A model generated the notes under the pieces. The model saw nothing but the letters and a program-made list of their open reading frames with translations. It was not told where the DNA came from and did no database searches. The translations under genes were made by a program, and so were the position numbers. Below are positions 26,841 through 35,485 of a DNA stretch of 64,000 bases, one piece after another (the stretch's first letter is position 1; the number at the start of each line of letters is the position of its first letter). The stretch comes from Rhizobium sp. BK376 (GTDB lineage Bacteria; Pseudomonadota; Alphaproteobacteria; Rhizobiales; Rhizobiaceae). Where the stretch lies: contig NZ_SLZG01000022.1 of NCBI RefSeq assembly GCF_004341625.1, forward strand, positions 16,729-80,728. The letters run 5' to 3'.

Positions 26841-27494
26841 TCAGGCTTCACCGATCAAAATCCGGTCTTCCAGGGTGCTGACGCCAGCTGCTGACCAGGC
26901 GGCACGCTCGGCGCGCTTTCGTTCCGAAAAGGTCTGGACAGTGCCCTTCAATGTGACCTTGCTACCGGAGACGTCGACCTTAATGGCGCTCGCTTTCAAT
27001 TCGGCGTCACGCTCAAAGGCGTCTTCGATCCGCTTCTTGATGTCGCTGGCGTCTACGCTTGGGACGATCTCGATCCCGTTTCTGACGCCGACGACGCCCT
27101 CGAGGTTCCTGACGGCTTTCCAGGCGGCATCCTTTTGATACTGCCACTCCACGGTACCCGTCAGGGTGACGTAGCCAGCGGCGACCCGGACCTTGATCGC
27201 GTCCCTTGGGAGGTTGACGTTCCAGTCGATCATGCTAAGGGCGCGGGCCGCAATCCCGTCGTCGTCCAGGCGATTGGCCCCGTGCGGCTGAACCAGGATG
27301 TCCTGCGCTATGCCGCGCACGCCCTTGACGCGGGCGGCAACGCGTTCAGCGGCGTCGCGCTCCGAATACGTTCGGACATGTCCGCCAAGCGTGACGACAC
27401 CGTCCTTGACGGTGACCGCAACGCTGGCCGCATCGACACTCGGTTCGAAATCCAACTCATCGATGATGCTTTGTTTCAGAAGATTGTCGTCCAT
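26841..27494 (-). CDS. Triple BON-domain protein (copy 1)
   Basis: This 217-residue protein has three tandem BON domains, at about residues 4-70 (LKQSIIDELDFEPSV; VTLGGHVRTYSERDAAERVA), 80-145 (VTLTGTVEWQYQKDAAWKAV) and 150-215 (VTLKGTVQTFSERKRAERAA). BON domains bind membranes or act as periplasmic/osmotic-stress modules, but no signal peptide is present, so this copy is probably cytoplasmic or peripheral. It is highly similar to the proteins encoded at 35755 and 44333. The start at 27494 has AGGAG six bases upstream, and a FixK-type box is centred 70 bp upstream. Confidence 0.88.
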   Translation of the reverse strand: MDDNLLKQSIIDELDFEPSVDAASVAVTVKDGVVTLGGHVRTYSERDAAERVAARVKGVRGIAQDILVQPHGANRLDDDGIAARALSMIDWNVNLPRDAIKVRVAAGYVTLTGTVEWQYQKDAAWKAVRNLEGVVGVRNGIEIVPSVDASDIKKRIEDAFERDAELKASAIKVDVSGSKVTLKGTVQTFSERKRAERAAWSAAGVSTLEDRILIGEA

Positions 27495-27557
27495 AACCTG
27501 CTCCTCTTGCCTCAATGCGTCGCGACCGGATTCTAGCCTGGCTGCCGACGGATGACT

Positions 27558-27571
27558 TTGACTTCGGTCAA
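27558..27571. promoter_or_regulatory. FixK/FNR-type box upstream of BON copy 1
   Basis: TTGACTTCGGTCAA is a perfect match centred 70 bp before the start at 27494. Confidence 0.65.
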
Positions 27572-27656
27572 CTGCTCAGCTGCGCGTAAGCAAAGACAAG
27601 CCCAATCCGGACCCTTGGCAGTACATGCAACCGATCGGAAAATCCGCAGTCCTCGT

Positions 27657-27983
27657 TCAGCTGGCCGCTTTCTCCTGCTCGAGGGCCTCGGCTGCTTCAT
27701 ACATCAGCTGGTGCATCTTCTCGCGGATCAGATCTTCATCGACAGCCTGGCTCGCCTGCCTGAAATCACTGACGATCTTGTGAACCAGGGTTTCGTCGAG
27801 CGGGGACCGGCTACCGATCGCGACGACCTCGTCGGCATAGGCTTTCACATCTTGCTTTCGCATCGAGGCCGCAGCCCATTCCCCCAGCATCCGGTCGCGA
27901 CGCCGCCTGGTCTTGAACGAACGTTCAAAGTCGAGAATGTATTTGTCCTCGAGCATCCTTCGGCGGTCCTCGAACATCGTCAT
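27657..27983 (-). CDS. ATP synthase zeta-like F1 inhibitor (DUF1476)
   Basis: This 108-residue protein has an N-terminal helix (MTMFEDRRRMLEDKYILDFE) corresponding to the segment of alphaproteobacterial zeta subunits that inserts into F1 and blocks ATP hydrolysis. The conserved RRRRDRMLGEWAAASM core follows, then a four-helix body (KIVSDFRQASQAVDEDLI). The established role of zeta is inhibition of F1-ATPase. This copy is divergent from the usual housekeeping sequence and carries its own FixK-type box 103 bp upstream, suggesting an isoform made at low oxygen. GGAGG lies seven bases before ATG 27983. Confidence 0.83.
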   Translation of the reverse strand: MTMFEDRRRMLEDKYILDFERSFKTRRRRDRMLGEWAAASMRKQDVKAYADEVVAIGSRSPLDETLVHKIVSDFRQASQAVDEDLIREKMHQLMYEAAEALEQEKAAS

Positions 27984-28079
27984 GTGCAGTCCTCCTCGGT
28001 TCGTCGTTTGAAGCCGGCGCCGCGCCTTTGATCGGCAGGCGAAGCCGTCTCATAGTATGGCGCGGGCGGGCGAGCCTCC

Positions 28080-28093
28080 TTGATGGGGATCAA
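28080..28093. promoter_or_regulatory. FixK/FNR-type box upstream of the zeta-like gene
   Basis: TTGATGGGGATCAA is a perfect match centred 103 bp upstream of the start at 27983 on the minus strand. Confidence 0.6.
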
Positions 28094-28199
28094 GAAGCCC
28101 CGTGCACGGGGAATATGCGTTGGCGGTTGGCGCGCGAAAGCCGCGCGCCAGCAGAGCGTCACCCGGTCAGCCGGGGGCGCCAGGACAAAATTTATGTGG

Positions 28200-28213
28200 T
28201 TGATGCACGTCAA
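28200..28213. promoter_or_regulatory. FixK/FNR-type box upstream of the small exported peptide and Crp-family gene
   Basis: TTGATGCACGTCAA is a perfect match centred 82 bp before the ATG at 28289. Together with the box at 28080 it forms a divergent control region. Confidence 0.6.
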
Positions 28214-28288
28214 AGGCGTGCCTTTCAAACAGGGCTAAGCTGGCTGGGTAACCGGCGATTGCTGCGATTAAGGAAGGGGAGAACCACG

Positions 28289-28516
28289 ATGACTGAAGCA
28301 GTCTTAAGTGCTCTTGTTTCGGTATTGATGGCGGGCTCTGCATTCGCGGCGAGCGAGTTTCGCATTGCCCATCCGGCAATCGCCAAGACCAGCCCTTCAT
28401 GCAGTCGGCGTCTGCCTTCAATCGGAGGCGTCGAACAAAATCCTGTTCGCGGCGAGGACCTTCGGCGGCCCGGTGTTGATGGCTGCTGCGACGGCAGGAG
28501 CTGCCCCAAGACGTGA
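28289..28516 (+). CDS. Small protein with signal-like N-terminus, possibly a leader or relic
   Basis: This 75-codon frame begins MTEAVLSALVSVLMAGSAFA, a convincing signal-peptide shape with an A-x-A cleavage site, but continues into a Cys/Arg-rich stretch that resembles no folded domain. A ribosome site (GGGGAG, seven bases) and a FixK-type box precede it. It ends 13 bases before the Crp-family gene. It may be a frameshifted secreted protein or a translated leader coupling expression to the regulator. Confidence 0.4.
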   Translation: MTEAVLSALVSVLMAGSAFAASEFRIAHPAIAKTSPSCSRRLPSIGGVEQNPVRGEDLRRPGVDGCCDGRSCPKT

Positions 28517-28529
28517 ACGGAGCGAAAGG

Positions 28530-29312
28530 ATGCGCGAGTGCTATCGCAACATCTTGTTGAAGACGGCCCATTCCGGTTGCCTTGCCACCGTCGAGGATCG
28601 CCTGGAGCGGACGGACCTTGAAAAAGGGCAGATCATCGTCGAACCGGGGCGCAGCATGAGATGGGTGTACTTTGTGGAGACCGGGCTGATCTCGGTGATC
28701 TCCCATCCGGCAAAACATCAGGACATCGAGCTCGGCGTCATCGGCAGGGAGGGGATGACCGGAGAGGCGGTTGCGCTGGACGACGACCGCTCACCCTTTA
28801 CCTACCGGGTTCAGATAGCGGGTTGCGCGTTAAGAATAGAGGCCGGCAGACTACGTGAAGCCATGGTTCTAAGCCGGCCGCTGCATCTATTTCTGCTGCG
28901 CTTTGCCCGCGCGCAACATATTCAACTCTGTTCGACCGCCGCGGTGAACAAACGTGGCACGATAAACCAGCGGCTCGCGCGCTGGATCCTCATGACATAT
29001 GACAGGATTGACGGAGACCGGCTGCACGTCACCCATGACACTTTCGCAAGACTTATCGCTGCAAGCCGGGCGTCGGTCACGAAGGCTTTGCATCATCTGG
29101 AGGGAATGAGCCTGATCCACTCCATGCGCAACACCATCATAGTGCGCAACGCCAAAGGGCTGCAGGTGCTCGCGGGAAGCGCATATGGTCTTGCCGAAAG
29201 CGAATACGCTCGTCTGATCGGGACCGACTTCCGTCGCCATCGTATGCGCTACGGTTCGGGCGACGTGCCGGAACTTTTCCTGAGCGAACACTCACCGGGC
29301 GATTTGAGCTGA
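28530..29312 (+). CDS. Crp/Fnr-family transcriptional regulator (no Fe-S cysteines)
   Basis: This 260-residue protein has a cNMP-like beta-barrel (about 20-130, DLEKGQIIVEPGRSMRWVYF; ELGVIGREGMTGEAVALDDD), a dimer helix (VLSRPLHLFLLRFARAQHIQ) and a winged helix (VTHDTFARLIAASRASVTKA, about 185-215). The recognition helix RASVTKAL lacks the E-x-x-S-R code for TTGA half-sites, so it should not be the box-binding protein. It belongs to the common rhizobial Crp subgroup of unknown effector. The start at 28530 has GGAG seven bases upstream. A box at 28200 suggests it is itself under FixK-type control, making a regulatory cascade. Confidence 0.85.
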   Translation: MRECYRNILLKTAHSGCLATVEDRLERTDLEKGQIIVEPGRSMRWVYFVETGLISVISHPAKHQDIELGVIGREGMTGEAVALDDDRSPFTYRVQIAGCALRIEAGRLREAMVLSRPLHLFLLRFARAQHIQLCSTAAVNKRGTINQRLARWILMTYDRIDGDRLHVTHDTFARLIAASRASVTKALHHLEGMSLIHSMRNTIIVRNAKGLQVLAGSAYGLAESEYARLIGTDFRRHRMRYGSGDVPELFLSEHSPGDLS

Positions 29313-29369
29313 CAGGACAATCGGCAGTCGCTTCGCGCAACCCGTCGCTGACACAAAGGATGATTATCG

Positions 29370-30911
29370 ATGTCTTTTTCCAGTCGCTTTGCCCGTTTGT
29401 TGACGCTGGTCCTTGCCATCGTTTCGATCTCCGCGTCGGTCTTTGCCGAGCAGCCGGACCAGGATCAGAAAACCGCGCCCGCGGAGGGTGTTCTTACGCT
29501 TCTGCCGCCGGATGCGGTGAGCGATCATGTCCTGGCAGTGGGCGGCCAGACGATTTCCTACACGGCAACGGCCGGCACGCTAGACCTCTACGGGCCGGAT
29601 GGCGCCAAGACGGCAGAGATCTTCTACACCGCCTATGTCGCGAAGGACCGCGGTGCGGCAAGACCGATCACCTTCGCCTTCAATGGCGGCCCGGGCGCGG
29701 CTTCGGCCTTCCTCAATCTCGGTCTCGTCGGGCCGCGCGTGCTCGATTTCGGGCCGAGCGAGCGCGATGGCGCCAATGCCAAACTCGTCGATAATCCCGA
29801 CAGCTGGCTGCGCTTCACCGACCTTGTGCTGATCGATCCGATCGGCACGGGCTGGAGCCGGACCGCAAAGCCGGATGATGCCAAAAATTTCTATAGCGTT
29901 CACGCCGATGCCGAGAGCCTCGCCAAGGCGATCTGGCTTTACGTTTCGCACAATGGCCGTTCGTCTTCGCCCAAATATTTGCTGGGCGAGAGCTACGGTG
30001 GGCTTCGCTCGGTGAAGATCGCAAGCGCGCTGCGCCAGCAGCAAGGCATCCTGGTTTCCGGCATCGTGATGCTGTCGCCGCTGATTGATGGATCGATGGT
30101 CTTTGGCGGCGACCAATCTGCCCTGGGGGCAGCATTGCGCCTGCCCTCGCTCGTCGCGGCCGATCTCGAGCGCCGCAATAGCTTCAGCGAACAGGCCGTC
30201 GAGGCTGCAGAACGCTTCGCGCTCACCGACTATCTGACGACGCTCGCGGCTGCGCCCCCCTCCGGGGATGCGGCGGCGGCCTTTTATTCGAAGCTCTCGC
30301 AGATGACCGGCCTGCCGGTCGAGGCTGTTACAAGGACAAGAGGTTTTCTCGGCGACAGCTATGTCAAGAATTCGACAGGCGGCGACGGCCGGATCGTCAG
30401 TTTTTACGACGCCGCTCTCGTCGCGCCGGATCCATATCCTGAAAGCGCATCCGATCGCCACGATGATCCCGTACTCGACGGTTTCGTGCGCGCCTATGGC
30501 GGCGCCTTTTCGAGCTATGCCCACGACGAACTCGGCTTCAAGACGGAGATGACCTACAATCTGCTCGCCGAGGACGTCAACGAACATTGGAACTGGAGCG
30601 ATCGGCCGGACGGCAAGGCCGGCGGCCGGATGGAAATGGGTGGCACCGACGATATCCGCGAATTGCTTTCGCTGGTTCCATCGTTCCGGCTGCTGGTGGG
30701 TCAAGGCTATAGCGACATGGTCGTCCCTTTCGCCATGAACCGCTACGTTCTTGATCACCTTCCCGCCGAAGCGGCCGGACGGACGGCGATCAAGCTCTAT
30801 CGCGGCGGCCACATGTTCTATACGCGACCGGGTTCGCGGGCGGCCTTTTCGGACGACGTCAAGGATTTCTATGTGGCAACAAGCGTCGCGCCGCCTGCCG
30901 GATCCGAATAG
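29370..30911 (+). CDS. Secreted S10-family serine carboxypeptidase-like protein
   Basis: This 513-residue protein has a signal peptide (about 1-26, LLTLVLAIVSISASVFA). The alpha/beta-hydrolase core of peptidase family S10 shows the oxyanion loop FNGGPGAASAFLNLG, nucleophile S208 in LGESYGGLRS, an acid in GQGYSDMVVPF and the histidine in YRGGHMFYTRP. S10 enzymes remove C-terminal residues from peptides at acidic pH and are uncommon in bacteria outside proteobacterial and actinobacterial groups. It follows the Crp-family gene by 57 bp and may be co-transcribed. Periplasmic or extracellular location is expected. Confidence 0.88.
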   Translation: MSFSSRFARLLTLVLAIVSISASVFAEQPDQDQKTAPAEGVLTLLPPDAVSDHVLAVGGQTISYTATAGTLDLYGPDGAKTAEIFYTAYVAKDRGAARPITFAFNGGPGAASAFLNLGLVGPRVLDFGPSERDGANAKLVDNPDSWLRFTDLVLIDPIGTGWSRTAKPDDAKNFYSVHADAESLAKAIWLYVSHNGRSSSPKYLLGESYGGLRSVKIASALRQQQGILVSGIVMLSPLIDGSMVFGGDQSALGAALRLPSLVAADLERRNSFSEQAVEAAERFALTDYLTTLAAAPPSGDAAAAFYSKLSQMTGLPVEAVTRTRGFLGDSYVKNSTGGDGRIVSFYDAALVAPDPYPESASDRHDDPVLDGFVRAYGGAFSSYAHDELGFKTEMTYNLLAEDVNEHWNWSDRPDGKAGGRMEMGGTDDIRELLSLVPSFRLLVGQGYSDMVVPFAMNRYVLDHLPAEAAGRTAIKLYRGGHMFYTRPGSRAAFSDDVKDFYVATSVAPPAGSE

Positions 30912-31297
30912 TCTTCGCTCCCGGAAACGATGCCAGGCAGGGTTGCCGATGGAAAGATGCGACGCCGGCTCGACCCTTGCGGAAAACATCAGACCGCCCT
31001 CGACTATCGATGACAGCCGTCTCATAGCCATGGGCGCAGGACGGACTGTCGAAGGCGACGGTTGATGACGAAGGTCGACGCCTCCGGTGCGCTTGCCGGC
31101 CTTGTCCGGCGATAGTCCAAGGCGCCCTCTCAACAGCTGATGAGAAAATGTTTGCAGGACCGTTATTGCTGCATAAAATCAGATGTTTAGCATATTCTCT
31201 GTGATCTAGCGCACTGACAGACTTTTTCCTGCGACAACTGATAGAGTTGGCATGACGTCGCGCCGACGCCCACGGGGCGTTCGTCGGCTCGCTGCAG
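30912..31297. other. Intergenic stretch between convergent genes
   Basis: These 386 bp lie between the S10 peptidase and the GGDEF/EAL gene, which converge here. GCCGGCCTTGTCCGGC is a weak hairpin near 31096-31111. The segment from 31135 to 31250 is AT-richer. I see no gene or clear terminator with a T tract. Confidence 0.35.
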
Positions 31298-33481
31298 CTA
31301 CAGTCCCCCGCTGCGGCGAGCTTTTGGCGATCTGCCGGCGCTCCGGGCCGCGGCCTCCTCTTGTTCTTTCAGCAGCACGGCCAGTTGGAATGCGTCCAGG
31401 GGCCGTGACAGGAGATAGCCTTGAACCTGGTCGCAACCTTCCCGCCTTAACGCTTCCAGTTGCTCCTCCGTTTCCACGCCCTCGGCCGTGGTCGTCATCT
31501 TCAAGTTGCGACCCAGTCCGATGACCGCGCCGACGATCGCTTTGGCGCTCGCATCGGTCGTCATCACACCGACGAAGGAGCGGTCTATCTTGATCTTGTC
31601 GAACGGATATTTCTGCAGATAGGTGAGGCTCGAAAAGCCGGTTCCGAAGTCGTCCATCGCCAGTCCCACGCCAAGTGCCTTGACCTGTCGCAGGATCGTC
31701 AAGGGATTGATCGCCGGATCGAGGAAGACGCCTTCGGTAATTTCGAGCTCCAGCCGCCCGGGCTCCAGTCCCGTCTCACCCAGAACCGTGCTCAAGAATC
31801 CAACGAATTCCCGATCCCGCAGCTGAGCCGGAGAGACATTGACGGCGACCTTAAGACCCGGCCAGCGCGCAACCTCTTGACATGCCCTTCGCAGCAGCCA
31901 GCGTCCCAAGGGGATGATCAGGCCGTTTGCTTCCGCGATCGGAATGAAGTCGGCGGGACTGATCCATCCTTTGTCCGGATGACGCCACCGCATCAGCGCC
32001 TCGACCGCAACGATACTCCGATCCCCCGTCGACTGGATGGGTTGGTAATAAAGCTCGAGACCGCCGTCCTCAAACGCGCGGTAAAGATCCGATTCCAGAT
32101 CGCGCTTTGCGTCTACGGCCTCGTTCATCTGCGGCCGGAAGAAGCGGTAGGTGCCCCGTCCGTCTGTCTTGGCCCCCCACAAGGCCTGCTCCGCGTGTCT
32201 GAGAAGGCTTTCAATCTCGTCGCCATCGCAAGGCGCAAGGGCAATCCCGGCGCTCACGGTTACGGCAGCCTGCTGGTCTTCGACCGGCATCGCCTGGAGA
32301 AAGGACATGATTTGATCCGCGATGCTGCCAGAATCGTCGTCAGGGCCGAGGACCATTGCGACGGCGAATTCGTCGCCACCATGGCGGGCTGCAACTCCCT
32401 TTTCGCCGAGATTTCGCGCCAGTCGCTCGGCGACAGCCTGCAAAACGACGTCGCCGCCCGCATAGCCCAGTCTATCGTTGCAATCCTTGAAATGGTCGAT
32501 GTCGATGCGGAAAACCGCGACCTGCCCGCCGTCCGCCGCCTGTTGCACGATCATCTTTTTTACGCGCTCGGCAAAGAGGACGCGATTGGGCAGGCCCGTC
32601 AGACCATCGTGGGATGCCATATGCTCCAATTTTCGTGTCGCGTCCGCATTGACGACTTCCAGCGTCCGCCTTGCAACGATCGACCGCTTGAACATGTCCA
32701 GCGCACGCGCGAGCGATCCGAGCTCGTCCAATCGATCCAGATAGGGGATGGGAGGGTCGGTGTGACCGGAGGCGAGGGATTTTGTGGCGGTTACAAGTTG
32801 GCTGAGGGGTAAGAGTGCAAACCGGGTGAGAAGGAGGGTTGCTGCCCCGACAATGGCGATGAGAAGGCAAACCGCCCATAGGGCGCGGCGTGCAAGGCTC
32901 GCTTTCCAGGCGGCAAGCTGCTTGGTCATGTCGACTGCAGCGCTGTAGCCTCCAAGGAGCTCCCCCGCCTTAACGTTCATCGACCGTGTGTGGCACGTTG
33001 TGCAACTCGCATCGCCCGCGGCGCCCTCACCGAGAACAATGGGACGGGAGAGACGAAAGGTAGACCCTGTGATGGTGCTTTGCGGGCGAAGCGTGTTGGC
33101 GGCCGCGCGGTCGACAGCGTCTGCCGGCGGTTCTTCGTCGTTCGAGCCGTTGGCATTCTGATAATCAAGCACCTTGGGTCCCATGAACACCCAAAGTCTT
33201 GTGCCGTCGCTTGCGGCGGAGAAGCGCTTCATCGCGCCATCGAGCACGGCAGTTGCCTTGTCGCCGTCGCCGAGCCCGAGCCGTTCCTTCATGGCCTGGC
33301 TGTGCACGGCTTCCAGCATATCGAGCGCGGCGGAGGCCCGCTCTTTGCTGGCAGCGCTCATCCGTTGATAATCGCGCAAGCTTTCGATAGCGATCCCCGC
33401 ACCCTGGCCAAGGGCGAGCAAAAGCGAGACTACGAGCACGATTGTCCAGGTCAAGGGAATACGTTCTGCAAGCTTCTTCAT
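31298..33481 (-). CDS. Membrane GGDEF-EAL protein with a c-type-haem-like periplasmic sensor
   Basis: This 727-residue protein has membrane helices at about 12-33 and 200-222 bracketing a periplasmic domain of about 165 residues that contains CTTCH at 160-164, the covalent haem-attachment signature of Tll0287/DUF3365-like sensors. A HAMP-like segment (about 223-275) leads to a GGDEF domain with an intact GGDEF at 368-372 and an EAL domain with EAL at 494-496, DDFGTG, KIDRSF and AEGVE motifs intact. The protein could make and/or degrade cyclic di-GMP in response to redox or gas. It is divergent from a USP, with a near-match FixK box between. An obvious local target is the cellulose synthase 5 kb away. 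Confidence 0.88.
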   Translation of the reverse strand: MKKLAERIPLTWTIVLVVSLLLALGQGAGIAIESLRDYQRMSAASKERASAALDMLEAVHSQAMKERLGLGDGDKATAVLDGAMKRFSAASDGTRLWVFMGPKVLDYQNANGSNDEEPPADAVDRAAANTLRPQSTITGSTFRLSRPIVLGEGAAGDASCTTCHTRSMNVKAGELLGGYSAAVDMTKQLAAWKASLARRALWAVCLLIAIVGAATLLLTRFALLPLSQLVTATKSLASGHTDPPIPYLDRLDELGSLARALDMFKRSIVARRTLEVVNADATRKLEHMASHDGLTGLPNRVLFAERVKKMIVQQAADGGQVAVFRIDIDHFKDCNDRLGYAGGDVVLQAVAERLARNLGEKGVAARHGGDEFAVAMVLGPDDDSGSIADQIMSFLQAMPVEDQQAAVTVSAGIALAPCDGDEIESLLRHAEQALWGAKTDGRGTYRFFRPQMNEAVDAKRDLESDLYRAFEDGGLELYYQPIQSTGDRSIVAVEALMRWRHPDKGWISPADFIPIAEANGLIIPLGRWLLRRACQEVARWPGLKVAVNVSPAQLRDREFVGFLSTVLGETGLEPGRLELEITEGVFLDPAINPLTILRQVKALGVGLAMDDFGTGFSSLTYLQKYPFDKIKIDRSFVGVMTTDASAKAIVGAVIGLGRNLKMTTTAEGVETEEQLEALRREGCDQVQGYLLSRPLDAFQLAVLLKEQEEAAARSAGRSPKARRSGGL

Positions 33482-33595
33482 GAGGTCCGACCGGCCGATT
33501 GCGGCAGACGCTATTCTGTTGGCACTAAAGATGCGTGAGCCGCCGCCCCAAGATGTCACGGGTAGTTTCTTGCAATGACAGCCGCCATCGCATGT

Positions 33596-33609
33596 TTGCG
33601 GCAGATCAA
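33596..33609. promoter_or_regulatory. Near-consensus FixK box between the GGDEF-EAL and USP genes
   Basis: TTGCGGCAGATCAA has one mismatch to TTGA-N6-TCAA. It is centred 59 bp upstream of the USP start at 33662 and 121 bp from the GGDEF-EAL start. Confidence 0.45.
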
Positions 33610-33661
33610 TGAAGCGCACGGCGTCCCATCAGATGATGGGTGATCGAAGCGGAGAAAGACA

Positions 33662-34495
33662 ATGGGCATCAAGACGGTTTTGAGCATTATGGACGCTGAA
33701 GATTTCGAGTTCGACCTGAAGCAGGCGGTCGATTTCTGCACGACATGCGATGCGCACCTGACCGTCGTGCTGATGGTCATCGACCCCGATGTCTATACGG
33801 GAACGAACCCGGCCTACTCGATTGCCTATATCCGGCAGCGCGAGGAAAAGGCGGCGACGCTTTCTCGAAATGCCAGGGTGATTGGAGAGTTTCTGGCATC
33901 GACGGGACTGTCCTATGACGTCCAGGATGTGTTCACCGAAATCGCGTGCGTCGTCGACGACATCGCCGATCGCGCCCTCTATAGCGATCTCGTCCTTGTC
34001 GGGCGGCAGGCAGCGTCGAAAGAGGCTTTTCGCCGCTTCATTCTTTCGGGCGCACTCTTCCATTCGCCGACGCCGGTCTATTTCGACCGCAGCGGCCGGG
34101 CCTTCGAGCGAACCGGAGGTACGGTTCTGGTCGCCTGGGATTCGGGCAATGCGGCTGCTCACGCGGTGCACGCGGCGATGGACTTGCTGGTGTCTGCAAG
34201 CCTCGTCCGCGTCGTGCTGATCGATCCCCTCGCAGTCAAAGGCGTAAACGGAGAGGAGCCCGGAGCCGATGTGGCAACCTATCTCGCCCGCCATGGAGTG
34301 AAGGTCGAGGTCGACTGCGTGGCAAGCGGCGGCAGGAGCACGGACGAGGTGCTTCTGGAACGCGCCAGGGATGCGGAGGCAAAGTTGATGGTGATGGGCG
34401 CGTACCGGCATTCGCGGCTGAAAGAGCGACTGTTTGGCGGCGTTACGCGGTCTATGCTTGAGACCGATGACGTCGCCCTTTTTCTTTCACATTGA
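33662..34495 (+). CDS. Tandem universal stress protein (copy A)
   Basis: This 277-residue protein has two UspA folds. The first (1-140) opens MGIKTVLSIMDAEDFEFDLK. The second (150-277) has VLVAWDSGNAAAHAVHAAMD and the nucleotide-loop region MGAYRHSRLKERLFGGVTRS, in which the middle glycine of G-2x-G-9x-G(S/T) is arginine. It is closely related to the gene at 43436 (the block VNGEEPGADVATYLARHGV is shared). Tandem USPs of this kind are typical FNR/FixK-regulon members in rhizobia and pseudomonads. A near-consensus box is 59 bp upstream. Confidence 0.9.
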   Translation: MGIKTVLSIMDAEDFEFDLKQAVDFCTTCDAHLTVVLMVIDPDVYTGTNPAYSIAYIRQREEKAATLSRNARVIGEFLASTGLSYDVQDVFTEIACVVDDIADRALYSDLVLVGRQAASKEAFRRFILSGALFHSPTPVYFDRSGRAFERTGGTVLVAWDSGNAAAHAVHAAMDLLVSASLVRVVLIDPLAVKGVNGEEPGADVATYLARHGVKVEVDCVASGGRSTDEVLLERARDAEAKLMVMGAYRHSRLKERLFGGVTRSMLETDDVALFLSH

Positions 34496-34628
34496 TTGCC
34501 CGAGGAAGACTGGCCCGGAACGCCGTCATCGCAAGCGAAGCCGCAGTACGGTTCTATAAAGCGACGGCAGCATCTCCCGGCGAATGTTCTCGGTAACCCG
34601 CCTGTGGACGTGCGTGTTCCAAGCCGTG

Positions 34629-34642
34629 TTGACCGGGATCAA
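34629..34642. promoter_or_regulatory. FixK/FNR-type box upstream of the DUF5335 gene
   Basis: TTGACCGGGATCAA is a perfect match centred 65 bp before the start at 34701. Confidence 0.65.
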
Positions 34643-34700
34643 GGAAGGACCGGCCGGTAAGGAGTCGATTGCTCCGAACTTCAGATGAGAGGATAGGAAG

Positions 34701-35030
34701 ATGACCAATGAAGTCCTCGCAAAAACCGAGTGGCGCAGTTATTTCAAGCGTTATGACGAGATCCTCGCGGGCACGGAGGTTCGAATAGAGGTCGCCAGCC
34801 CGGCCTTGGGTGATCAGGTCCTGGTTGAGCGGGCGGCGCTGCTGGGGTTGACCTACGAGGCGCGCGAGGATGTCCTGTCGATCGTGGCCTCGAACCACAG
34901 CCATATCGTTAAACAGCCTCGGGAGATTTCGGTGCACGAGGTGGATGGCAGGCTGCAGGCGATGCGCATCCTGGATCAGGAAGGCCGCCAGCAGATCCTG
35001 ACGTTCTTCGAGCGACATGGCAGGTCTTGA
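34701..35030 (+). CDS. DUF5335 family protein
   Basis: This 109-residue soluble protein follows the DUF5335 outline: TEWRSYFKRYDEILAGTEVR at the start, a central beta stretch (DVLSIVASNHSHIVKQPREI) and a short closing helix. The function of the family is unknown, but members often neighbour USP and BON genes. It sits 42 bp upstream of a DUF3775 gene, so the two probably form an operon driven by the FixK-type box at 34629. Confidence 0.65.
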   Translation: MTNEVLAKTEWRSYFKRYDEILAGTEVRIEVASPALGDQVLVERAALLGLTYEAREDVLSIVASNHSHIVKQPREISVHEVDGRLQAMRILDQEGRQQILTFFERHGRS

Positions 35031-35071
35031 CGAGGATCGAGGGTCCGCGGGCGCATAATGTGGAGGCGACG

Positions 35072-35485
35072 ATGAACAATCAGCGTCGAGAGTGGATAGC
35101 TTCCATCTCACCGGACAAGGTGCGATACCTCATTGCCAAAAGTCGCAAATTCGATGTCAAGGACGTCGGGACCGATCCTCATTCCGGATCGAATGCCACG
35201 GACGACGGGATGATCGCAATTCTCGAGGAGCACCCGGACGATGTGGTGGAAAGCGAACTCAGAAGCGCAATCCGCTCGCTCAACGAGGACGAGCAGGTTG
35301 ATCTGGTCGCTATGGCCTGGCTCGGGCGGCGTGACGGGGATATTAACGACTGGGCGGACCTGCGACGTCAGGCGGCCGATGCGCATAATGGCCGAACCGC
35401 CTCCTATCTTCTCGGAACCCCGCTTCTTGCCGATTATCTGGAGGAGGCGCCGGACCAGTTCGGAGAGACACCGACGCCGGATTGA
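35072..35485 (+). CDS. DUF3775 family protein
   Basis: This 137-residue acidic protein begins WIASISPDKVRYLIAKSRKF and contains LRSAIRSLNEDEQVDLVAMA, WLGRRDGDINDWADL and LLADYLEEAPDQFG, the conserved pieces of DUF3775. Function unknown. The ATG at 35072 has GGAGG five bases upstream; a longer frame from 35027 lacks a ribosome site. It is second in the DUF5335-DUF3775 pair. Confidence 0.72.
   Translation: MNNQRREWIASISPDKVRYLIAKSRKFDVKDVGTDPHSGSNATDDGMIAILEEHPDDVVESELRSAIRSLNEDEQVDLVAMAWLGRRDGDINDWADLRRQAADAHNGRTASYLLGTPLLADYLEEAPDQFGETPTPD

Noticed and set aside
29580..31133. 517-codon open frame on the minus strand opposite the S10 peptidase
   Set aside because: Composition is Arg/Ile-rich shadow coding without motifs, while the plus strand encodes an intact peptidase.
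31460..32812. 450-codon plus-strand frame opposite the GGDEF-EAL gene
   Set aside because: Shadow frame; no domain, no ribosome site.
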